Assembly: GCA_937924345.1 (NCBI GenBank) | Contig: CALDTD010000106.1 | Span: forward strand, 1 to 5,273 | Length of the DNA: 5,273 bases | Source: an uncultured Flavobacteriales bacterium | GTDB lineage: Bacteria; Bacteroidota; Bacteroidia; Flavobacteriales_D; Parvicellaceae | Reading direction: 5' to 3' | In this document: positions 1 to 5,273 of the stretch, piece by piece | Layout: every line of letters begins with the position of its first letter | Numbering within the stretch: position 1 is the stretch's first letter | The notes under the pieces: generated by a model | The model's database searches: none | The model's input: the letters and a program-made list of their open reading frames with translations, nothing else | What the model was told of the DNA's origin: nothing | Translations under genes and position numbers: made by a program

Positions 1-1
1 G

Positions 2-805
2 ATTCAATGGGTTCAAGTAGGGGCTGGAACTTCAACTGATAATCAAAATTTAACAGGAGCAACTTTGATAGGTACTGTTTTACAAGTAGATATAGAAAAT
101 GGAACTTCTCAAATAGTTGATTTATCTCCTCTACAAGACGGAGTTAACGATTCCGATGCTGACCCTATAAATGAATTACAGGACTTAATTTTAGCTGGTA
201 ATAATTTAACAATTACAGGCTTAAATACACCAAATAATATTGATTTAAGTACTTATCTAGATAACACAGACGCTCAGTCATTAAGTTTAAATGGTCAAAC
301 CCTGAGTATCTCTAATGGAAATAGTATAACATTTACCGATAACGTAAATGATGCTGATGCCGACTCTACAAATGAATATAACACAAACTTTTCGTTAAAC
401 AGTTCTTCAAGAGTTTTGTCAGTACAAGATAAAGGTAGTAATAAATCGGTTAATTTTAATACATTGTTAGATAGCTATGTTTTTTATAGAAGAATTTTTT
501 TTTCAAGCTCAACCACAATGTATATTGTTCAAACACCTAGTGTTGAAATTAGAACAACTGGTGTGAACCCTCAAATTGAGGTTGCAAATATATCAACTAA
601 CCAGCATACACTTTCTTATTCTGTAGATAATGGACCTACTCAAGGGAGTTGGTCGTTTCCTGCAGGGTCTAGACAACTTATTACCGTTCCTATCGGTAAA
701 ATGGTGAAAATTCATTATAGCCAAGGGTTTAATTCTTTCTTAACTTTTGAAGGAACTAATACTGGTTCAGGACATTTGAGAGGTATTTTAATTCAGCATA
801 ATTAA
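2..805 (+). CDS. Repeat-rich surface or fibre-like protein, C-terminal part (5' end outside window)
   Basis: The frame is open from the first in-frame codon (position 2) to TAA at 803-805, giving 267 residues, so the true start lies before the window. A TTG at 65 is internal, because the residues before it belong to the same repeat pattern. Residues 1 to about 158 hold degenerate modules: 'TDNQ' and 'TDAQ' each lead into an 'L.G..L.I.NG.S' strand pattern (from nt 35 and 266), and 'VNDSDADPINE' and 'VNDADADSTNE' (nt 143-175 and 344-376) follow. Such modules are common in large exported proteins of Flavobacteriales, often uncharacterised. The Asp-rich D-x-D-x-D stretches could bind calcium, which is inference. 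The last ~110 residues carry no repeat, are rich in Thr, Ser and beta-prone residues, and end in 'GILIQHN'. I recognise no family there and see no type IX secretion sorting domain. A T9 tract lies at the boundary between the two parts. The precise function is unknown; an adhesin, stalk or fibre role is a guess. Confidence 0.8.
   Translation: MQWVQVGAGTSTDNQNLTGATLIGTVLQVDIENGTSQIVDLSPLQDGVNDSDADPINELQDLILAGNNLTITGLNTPNNIDLSTYLDNTDAQSLSLNGQTLSISNGNSITFTDNVNDADADSTNEYNTNFSLNSSSRVLSVQDKGSNKSVNFNTLLDSYVFYRRIFFSSSTTMYIVQTPSVEIRTTGVNPQIEVANISTNQHTLSYSVDNGPTQGSWSFPAGSRQLITVPIGKMVKIHYSQGFNSFLTFEGTNTGSGHLRGILIQHN
35..472 (+). repeat. Degenerate protein-coding repeat array (TDxQ / NDxDAD modules)
   Basis: Two module types alternate in the translated protein. 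The TDxQ type begins at nt 35 and 266, and the VNDxDAD type at nt 143 and 344. The spacing between like modules is 77 codons for TDxQ and 67 codons for VNDxDAD, so the array is irregular in length. Conservation is visible at the protein level and much weaker at the DNA level, which fits an old array under selection more than a recent duplication. The array probably continues before the window. Confidence 0.65.
495..503 (+). repeat. T9 homopolymer tract inside the surface protein gene
   Basis: Nine consecutive T bases encode the end of Ile plus Phe-Phe and the first base of Ser, at the junction between the repeat array and the C-terminal domain. Reading on by hand, gain of one T brings TAG at 538-540 into frame, and loss of one T brings TGA at 564-566 into frame. 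Either change would remove the C-terminal domain. It is the longest single-base run I noticed in the window; the next is 8 bases at 4342-4349. Whether its length varies cannot be told from one sequence. Confidence 0.6.
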
Positions 806-818
806 AAATTTAACGTCT

Positions 819-3800
819 TTAAATCCTCACCCCCACAACACAAACATCGTCTACTTGGTCGGTTGAGCCTTTCCAATCGTTAAAGCTATTTTCTACATGT
901 TGTTTAATTGTTTGCATTGGAATGTTTTCGTTGACGCTAACTAGTTTTTTAAACCGTTTAGACATATATTTTTTATTCTTTTCTCCCCCAAATTGGTCGG
1001 CATAACCATCTGTAAAAATATAGATTTCATCACCTTCTTGTACATCAATTTCATTAAGTGTAAAAGGGTGTTGTTTTACGGCGTGTAAACCTATAGGTTG
1101 TTTGTCTCCTTTAATTTCATATAGATTAGTATTTGCTTCTTCTATAATCAGATTTGGTTCAATTGTTTTACCGTTGTGGTTAAGTTTTTGGTTGTTGTGT
1201 CTTACTAGCCACATCGGATTATTAGCTCCAGAGAAATAGATTTTTTTATCATTTTTATGATAAACACAAAAAGCTAAATCCATTCCGTCTTTTATTTTAG
1301 GGTTTGGTAAGTGCTGCTCTAACGTAAGTTGGATAGTTTTGTTTAATTCATCTAGGATTTCGTTAGGTGCAGTTAGTTTTTTCGAAAAGAAAATTTCATT
1401 AGAAAGTATAGTTCCAATTAAAGAAATAAAAGCTCCAGGGATTCCATGTCCAGTTGAATCTGCAACACAAAACAAAACAATGTCTTCTTTTTGGTTCCAC
1501 CAATAAAAATCACCAGAGACTATATCTCTAGGGTTGTAATATAAAAATGAGTCTGGAAGAATTTCTGTTATTTTTTGTTCTGGTAAAGATGCTTCTTGAA
1601 TTAATTGAGCGTAATCTATTGATTGCTTAATTTCTTTGTGTTGTTCTTCTAGTTTTTCTTTTTGATTATTGATTTTACTGTTTTGCTGTTCAATCATTAT
1701 TTTTTCTTCTTCAATTGTTTTAACAGCTTCACTTATTTTTTCTTCTAACTTCAATTGTTTTTCTAATAGTTTTTTTGTCTTCCATTTAAAAGTTAGATAT
1801 ATTAAATACCCAACTAATAATAACATTAATAGTATAAACCAAATACTTTCCCAAAAAGGAGTTCTAATTTTAAATTTTATAATGAGTGGGTCAACATTCC
1901 AAACACCATCGGCACTAGCGCTAATTATTTTTAATTTATATTTTCCACTTGGTAGATTAGTGAAGTTTAGAAAGTTTCGATTGGTTTCTTTAGACCAACT
2001 ATCGCTATATCCATCTAAAATCCACTTGTAAACAACCTTCTTTGGGGAGTTTAAATCGATTCCTATAAAATCAATAGAAATATTATTGTTATAATATTCA
2101 ATAATTACTGGTTTACTTACGTCTGAAAAAGTTTTAATAATAGAGTTGTCACTACTTCTAGCTTGGAAGTTTATTAAGCTTAAACTTGGTGGTTTGTTAA
2201 CTTCTTTATACGGGATTGGACTAGTTACAGCTATACCTTTTACAGTTCCTAAGCACAAATTGCCATTTGTCATTAAGAGCTTAGACTTTTCTAATATTTC
2301 CCCTCCTGTAATTCCTTCATTTTTTCCATAGTGCTTTACATTAAATACATTGTTGTTTTTATCTAGTGTAACTTTATCAACTCCTTTTTCACTTCCAAGC
2401 CAAACCTTGTTTTTATCTACCGATATAGAATATATATTGTTTGATGTTAAGCCATATTTGTTTTTTGTATAGTTAATTGGTTCAATTTCTTTTGTTAGAT
2501 CTTCAGAATGATCTATTCTAAAAAGCCCTTGAGCATCGGTTCCAACCCATGTGTTAAACTTCTCGTCAGAAATTATTGTACTTATATTATTGATTGGTAT
2601 GTTAAAGTTTGGGGCGTAAAATTTATTTTCTTTAGATTTAATGATAATATTACCGTGTCTGTAGCCAATCCAAATATTATCATGTTTATCTTTTGCTAAA
2701 GAAGAAATGTCTGCAGCAGGAATAATTTCAGTGAGTAAATGTTCGATTTTAAAATCGTTTGGAAAAGAATTAAATGTAATTTTAAACAGTCCATCTTCAC
2801 CTCCAGCCCAGTAAACGTTTTCACTTTCTTCAATTATGGTGTAAATTTCAGAATCAAGGTTAAACAGTTCGTTTTTAATGGGGATAAACCGAATAAAGTC
2901 TTTAGTGATGCAAATCCCATCTTTAGATCCAATCCATTGGGTTTGTTTAGAATCCTCGTATACAAAGTAAGTTCGGTTGTCTAATAAGCCATTTTCTTCG
3001 GAATAGTTTTCTATGTTTTTTATAATACCATTTTCTAAATTAAAGGTAGATATCCCATCAAAAGTCCCTGCTATTATCCGGTTGCTTAAAGAAGATTGGT
3101 TAAAAGAAAGTACCTGATTACCGATTAGCCCTTCTTTTTTAGAGTAGGTAACAAAGTCTCTAGGGTTGAAACAGTTTATGCCACCATAATATGTTGCGAA
3201 CCAAAGGTTTCCATTCTTATCCATGGTAATGTCTCTAATTCGCTCATGAGTTAATCCATTATTTTTATTAAAATTAATAATTTGATTATTCGTTAAGCAG
3301 CTAACCCCAAGGCGAGTTCCAATCCAAATATTACCAACCTGGTCTTCACAAATAGCTCTTACTCGATTTCCTATTAACCCGTAATCTGTATTGAAAATTG
3401 TAGAAGCAGAATCTCCTTTTTTTATCACTCCATTTTCAGTTCCAATCCAAAGGTTACCTTTAGTGTCATTTTCTATAGACAGTACTTCTGTAGAGGGAAT
3501 TTGATTGTTTAATTTTGAGCGTTGAATATGCCCCTCGTAGTCTATAAAGTATAGTCCATCTTTACTGCCAATCCATACTTTGTCTTTCTTGTCGCGATAC
3601 AATATTCTTATTTTAGACTCGAAAACCTCTTCTTGAGTTCCAATTAAAGTTGTTATTTCGTCATCTGTTAATTTGCATACACCTTTGTTTGTGCCAATAA
3701 TTATGTTGCCAGTTATATCTTCAGTAATTGACCTTATATAGTTGTGACTTAGGCCGTCTTTAGTAGTGAATGTCTTTATGCTGTCATTTTTATACCTGCA

Positions 3801-4103
3801 AAGCCCTTCTGTAGTCCCGAACCATAAATTGTCTTTTGTGTCTTGATAAATAGCTCTTACTTTTCTTGAGGGAAGTCCATTTTCTAAATCAATAGATTTA
3901 AAGTTTTTTCCATCATATCTAGCTACACCACCTCCGTCCATTGTTATCCATAGGTATCCTTGAGCATCTTGGAGTAGTGAATATGCGCCAGATCTAGGCA
4001 GTCCCTGTTCAACGGAAATTCCTTTGAAATTGTAGTGCTGAGCATAGGTATTAAAAAATCCAAAAAGGATTATAAAAGTATAGATTGCTTTTCTGTTGTA
4101 CAT
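819..4103 (-). CDS. Membrane sensor phosphatase: two-component-type propeller, Y_Y_Y and SpoIIE/PP2C domains
   Basis: Predicted inner-membrane receptor (1094 aa) that senses a signal outside the membrane and dephosphorylates a Ser/Thr-phosphorylated protein in the cytoplasm. Residues 1-22 are a signal peptide ending 'NTYAQ'. Residues ~26-630 hold 14 Reg_prop blade motifs (W-[IF]-G-T/S...G), enough for two seven-bladed propellers. A Y_Y_Y domain spans ~670-748 ('YKWILDGYSDSW', 'NLPSGKYKLKI'), then a membrane helix ~754-773, a Lys/Glu/Gln-rich coiled coil ~775-828, and a switch-like helix 'SIDYAQLIQEASLP' (828-841). The SpoIIE-type PP2C domain runs to the C-terminus with all expected acidic metal sites: D865 (SGDFYWW), D882 (ADSTGHG), D1032 (FTDGYAD) and D1085/D1086 (QVDDV). 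The first half resembles Bacteroidota hybrid two-component sensors, but no histidine kinase or regulator domain is present. The start is supported by the signal peptide, although it lies within the 3' end of the upstream hydrolase gene. The substrate is unknown; an anti-sigma-antagonist (STAS) protein is the usual target of this class. Confidence 0.93.
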   Translation of the reverse strand: MYNRKAIYTFIILFGFFNTYAQHYNFKGISVEQGLPRSGAYSLLQDAQGYLWITMDGGGVARYDGKNFKSIDLENGLPSRKVRAIYQDTKDNLWFGTTEGLCRYKNDSIKTFTTKDGLSHNYIRSITEDITGNIIIGTNKGVCKLTDDEITTLIGTQEEVFESKIRILYRDKKDKVWIGSKDGLYFIDYEGHIQRSKLNNQIPSTEVLSIENDTKGNLWIGTENGVIKKGDSASTIFNTDYGLIGNRVRAICEDQVGNIWIGTRLGVSCLTNNQIINFNKNNGLTHERIRDITMDKNGNLWFATYYGGINCFNPRDFVTYSKKEGLIGNQVLSFNQSSLSNRIIAGTFDGISTFNLENGIIKNIENYSEENGLLDNRTYFVYEDSKQTQWIGSKDGICITKDFIRFIPIKNELFNLDSEIYTIIEESENVYWAGGEDGLFKITFNSFPNDFKIEHLLTEIIPAADISSLAKDKHDNIWIGYRHGNIIIKSKENKFYAPNFNIPINNISTIISDEKFNTWVGTDAQGLFRIDHSEDLTKEIEPINYTKNKYGLTSNNIYSISVDKNKVWLGSEKGVDKVTLDKNNNVFNVKHYGKNEGITGGEILEKSKLLMTNGNLCLGTVKGIAVTSPIPYKEVNKPPSLSLINFQARSSDNSIIKTFSDVSKPVIIEYYNNNISIDFIGIDLNSPKKVVYKWILDGYSDSWSKETNRNFLNFTNLPSGKYKLKIISASADGVWNVDPLIIKFKIRTPFWESIWFILLMLLLVGYLIYLTFKWKTKKLLEKQLKLEEKISEAVKTIEEEKIMIEQQNSKINNQKEKLEEQHKEIKQSIDYAQLIQEASLPEQKITEILPDSFLYYNPRDIVSGDFYWWNQKEDIVLFCVADSTGHGIPGAFISLIGTILSNEIFFSKKLTAPNEILDELNKTIQLTLEQHLPNPKIKDGMDLAFCVYHKNDKKIYFSGANNPMWLVRHNNQKLNHNGKTIEPNLIIEEANTNLYEIKGDKQPIGLHAVKQHPFTLNEIDVQEGDEIYIFTDGYADQFGGEKNKKYMSKRFKKLVSVNENIPMQTIKQHVENSFNDWKGSTDQVDDVCVVGVRI
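2214..4028 (-). repeat. Fourteen Reg_prop beta-propeller blade repeats
   Basis: This segment encodes residues ~26-630 of the sensor phosphatase. Blade motifs begin near residues 49, 91, 132, 174, 216, 257, 298, 341, 388, 429, 475, 517, 565 and 614. The first seven are evenly spaced at 41-42 residues, while the later ones vary more (36-49). Many are preceded by a 'GL' turn such as ENGLPS or KDGLSH. The central Trp is replaced in blades 3 (GNIIIGT), 8 (NRIIAGT) and 14 (GNLCLGT). Fourteen blades in two propellers is the known arrangement of hybrid two-component sensors of Bacteroidota, some of which bind oligosaccharides at the propeller faces. The ligand here cannot be read from the sequence. 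Confidence 0.85.
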
Positions 4104-4858
4104 TTGTGGCCTAAAGATATGAAAAAGGCTTGAATGGCTTTTGCTACCGCTTCTCTTTCTTCTAAAAAACTCATGTGATTACTGTTATTCAGTTTAATTA
4201 AATTATCTATGTTTTGTTTTTCAATTTGCTCTATAGGTATTGTTGTGTCTTTAGTACTAGCCAAAAACAGGTGGGGAATAGATTTGATGTTTTCAATCGT
4301 GTTATCTCTATTCCGCATAGCTTTTAAATAGCTAATAATTGTTTTTTTTGAAATTGTTAATGCATTGTTTTTTAGTTGTTCAATTTCTGTTATCAGCCTT
4401 TTTCTATGTTTCGCTAAGAAAAGTTGTTCTATTGTATCTTTTTGAAAATAATTAGGTGCAATTTTAACAGCTCTAATTGCTTGGTCTCTATTCTCTTTCT
4501 TTGTAAAGCTATCAGCGAGTAAAGAGCTGTTGATTAGTGTTGCAGAGTTTATTTTTAAATTTTTATGCGTTGCAATCTCTCCAATAATATAGCCTCCTAA
4601 AGAATGGCCTATAAGGTTTATATTTTGTAAAGCTTTATTTTTTATTTCCTCTGCAATATTGTCGGCTAATTCTTTTACAGAAGTTATTGTTTCTTCATTT
4701 CCTGAGTGTCCAGGTAAAGTCACCAAAAAAATATTGTAACCTAACTTGAAAGGCTTAATGAACTCATTCCAGACAGCTGAATAACATAAAAACCCATGAA
4801 AGAAAACTAGGTTTTGTCTCGATTCTTTTCGCTTATTTACACTTTTTAGGTATGTCAT
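4070..4858 (-). CDS. Alpha/beta fold hydrolase
   Basis: A 262-residue cytoplasmic hydrolase with no signal peptide or membrane helix, of normal length for single-domain alpha/beta hydrolases. The family features are in order: oxyanion-hole motif 'FFHGF' (H21-G22), 'LPGHSG' at 48-53, nucleophile elbow GHSLGG at 84-89 with Ser86, a helical cap region at ~115-190, Asp204 in 'ASTKDTTIP' and His228 in 'SNHMSF'. The triad is therefore complete and the enzyme should be active, probably on an ester or thioester. The layout recalls BioH/MenH-like esterases, but the substrate cannot be assigned. I chose the ATG at 4858. A TTG three codons upstream (4865-4867) is in frame but would leave hardly any leader after the predicted promoter at 4883-4890, and 'GAAGAAA' just before the ATG suits initiation there. 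Its last 11 codons, including the stop, overlap the start of the phosphatase gene in another frame, suggesting co-transcription and possibly coupled translation. Confidence 0.9.
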   Translation of the reverse strand: MTYLKSVNKRKESRQNLVFFHGFLCYSAVWNEFIKPFKLGYNIFLVTLPGHSGNEETITSVKELADNIAEEIKNKALQNINLIGHSLGGYIIGEIATHKNLKINSATLINSSLLADSFTKKENRDQAIRAVKIAPNYFQKDTIEQLFLAKHRKRLITEIEQLKNNALTISKKTIISYLKAMRNRDNTIENIKSIPHLFLASTKDTTIPIEQIEKQNIDNLIKLNNSNHMSFLEEREAVAKAIQAFFISLGHKCTTEKQSILL

Positions 4859-4882
4859 TTTCTTCAAGAAGGTTTAAAAGCT

Positions 4883-4890
4883 CAAATTTA
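4883..4890 (-). promoter_or_regulatory. Predicted -7 box for the hydrolase-phosphatase operon
   Basis: On the minus strand the sequence reads TAAATTTG, a full match to the Bacteroidota -7 consensus TAnnTTTG. About 21 bases upstream (near 4911-4915) is CTTTAG, a weak stand-in for the -33 element TTTG. Transcription would start a few bases downstream, leaving a leader of roughly 20 bases before the ATG at 4858. The motif is short and expected by chance fairly often in AT-rich DNA, but its position is right. Confidence 0.5.
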
Positions 4891-4914
4891 ATTGTTTTCT
4901 TTATTAATACTAAA

Positions 4915-4936
4915 GGTTAAAAGTTGGTTAATCGTT
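4915..4936. repeat. Imperfect 11-base tandem direct repeat between divergent promoters
   Basis: Two adjacent copies, GGTTAAAAGTT (4915-4925) and GGTTAATCGTT (4926-4936), match at 9 of 11 bases. The period is close to one DNA helical turn, so a protein could contact both on the same face. The second copy is followed by CAAC, which makes a 5-base inverted repeat AGTTG/CAACT (4922-4926 with 4937-4941). The block lies upstream of the plus-strand -7 box and at the -33 region of the minus-strand promoter, where an operator would be expected. A binding role is inference. Confidence 0.35.
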
Positions 4937-4958
4937 CAACTAATTACACCTAAAATTC

Positions 4959-4966
4959 TATATTTG
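4959..4966 (+). promoter_or_regulatory. Predicted -7 box for the aminotransferase gene
   Basis: TATATTTG is a full match to the Bacteroidota consensus TAnnTTTG. The -33 element is poor: GTTC around 4934-4937, 21 bases upstream, is the closest match to TTTG. The predicted leader of about 40 bases has no Shine-Dalgarno sequence but contains a T7 run ending three bases before the start codon (5004-5010, then GG), not unusual for Bacteroidota, which often initiate without a strong SD. It probably drives the gene at 5013 and whatever follows it. Confidence 0.55.
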
Positions 4967-5012
4967 TATGTAGATCAAAATGTGAATAAGCATTTTGTTA
5001 AACTTTTTTTGG

Positions 5013-5273
5013 ATGAATAAAATTCAAATGGTTGACTTAAAAAGTCAATATAAAAAAATCAAAGATCAAGTAGATGCTTCTATTCTAGAAGTAATTGAAT
5101 CAACAGCTTTTATTAAAGGGCCCGAAGTAAAAACTTTTGAAAAAAAGTTAGCAGACTATCTCTCTGTAAAAGAGGTAATAGGTTGTGCAAACGGAACTGA
5201 TGCATTACAAATAGCGATGATGGCATTGGGCTTGAAACCTGGTGATGAGGTGATTACGGCTTGTTTTACTTAT
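5013..5273 (+). CDS. DegT/DnrJ/EryC1/StrS family sugar aminotransferase, N-terminal part (3' end outside window)
   Basis: The first 87 codons of a pyridoxal-phosphate-dependent aminotransferase that puts an amino group on a keto-sugar nucleotide in the cytoplasm. The family is usually about 360-390 residues, so roughly a quarter is present. The visible marks are the N-terminal 'IQMVDLKSQYKKIK', 'STAFIKGPEV' at 30-39, 'CANGTDALQIA' at 58-68 (the Gly-Thr pair that helps hold the cofactor phosphate) and 'GLKPGDEVIT' at 73-82 leading into 'FTY'. The catalytic lysine lies beyond the window. This N-terminus resembles WbpE/WlbC-type enzymes that make UDP-2,3-diamino sugars for O-antigen, but other 3-amino or 4-amino sugar branches cannot be excluded, so no symbol is given. 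The ATG at 5013 is preferred over the ATG at 5028 because relatives have a few residues before 'MVDL'. It is transcribed away from the hydrolase gene and probably opens a polysaccharide or nucleotide-sugar gene cluster. Confidence 0.9.
   Translation, partial: MNKIQMVDLKSQYKKIKDQVDASILEVIESTAFIKGPEVKTFEKKLADYLSVKEVIGCANGTDALQIAMMALGLKPGDEVITACFTY

Noticed and set aside
65..67. TTG at 65 as the start of the first gene.
   Set aside because: The frame is open to the window edge, and the upstream residues (TDNQ module) continue the protein's own repeat pattern.
808..824. Inverted repeat ATTTAA / TTAAAT between the two convergent genes as a terminator.
   Set aside because: The stem is six A-T pairs with no G-C and no strong U tract, too weak for a factor-independent terminator; likely chance in AT-rich DNA.
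819..1620. Histidine kinase or response regulator output domain, as expected for a hybrid two-component sensor.
   Set aside because: No H-box, ATP-binding N/G boxes or receiver domain are present; the motifs match SpoIIE/PP2C phosphatase throughout.
1669..2984. Several plus-strand open frames of 60-120 codons opposite the sensor phosphatase gene.
   Set aside because: They lie wholly inside a strongly supported minus-strand gene, have no recognisable domains and show composition expected of antisense reading.
4865..4867. TTG three codons upstream as the hydrolase start.
   Set aside because: An ATG follows at 4858 with a purine-rich stretch before it, and the TTG would be almost at the predicted transcription start.
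1..5273. tRNA or rRNA genes, CRISPR array, insertion sequence, attachment site or phage genes.
   Set aside because: No cloverleaf-like segment, regular spaced DNA repeats, transposase or integrase motifs, or terminal inverted repeats were seen on either strand.

Overview
The window looks like AT-rich chromosomal DNA of a Bacteroidota bacterium, most likely of the order Flavobacteriales. The signs are low G+C, a signal peptide ending in a typical 'AQ', a protein built from the 'NDADAD...NE' and 'TDxQ...L' repeats frequent in flavobacterial surface proteins, a two-component-type beta-propeller sensor (a family greatly expanded in Bacteroidota), and two -7 boxes matching the Bacteroidota consensus TAnnTTTG. 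The genus cannot be told from this piece.

Layout: (1) Positions 2-805, plus strand: the 3' part of a repeat-rich, probably exported surface or fibre-like protein, whose start lies before the window. (2) Positions 819-4103, minus strand: a large membrane sensor phosphatase with a signal peptide, 14 propeller blade motifs, a Y_Y_Y domain, one membrane helix, a coiled coil and a complete SpoIIE/PP2C serine phosphatase domain. It converges on gene 1 with a gap of only 13 bases. (3) Positions 4070-4858, minus strand: an alpha/beta hydrolase with an intact Ser-Asp-His triad, directly upstream of the phosphatase and overlapping it by 34 bases, so the two probably form one operon. (4) Positions 4859-5012: the only real intergenic region (154 bases). 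It carries a good -7 box for each direction and, between them, an imperfect 11-base tandem repeat that could be an operator. (5) Positions 5013-5273, plus strand: the first 87 codons of a DegT/DnrJ/EryC1/StrS-type sugar aminotransferase, most like the WbpE branch, suggesting that a surface-polysaccharide or nucleotide-sugar locus begins here.

How they fit together: the hydrolase and phosphatase are probably co-transcribed away from the aminotransferase. The phosphatase has the outside half of a hybrid two-component polysaccharide sensor, but its output is protein dephosphorylation instead of histidine phosphorylation. No kinase, STAS-domain antagonist or anti-sigma factor is in the window, so its target is unknown. 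No RNA gene, CRISPR array, insertion sequence or attachment site was seen. The architecture of the phosphatase is uncommon but not, to my knowledge, undescribed. The observations most worth checking are its 14-blade input joined to a phosphatase output, the gene overlap, the shared divergent control region, and a T9 tract in the surface protein gene.
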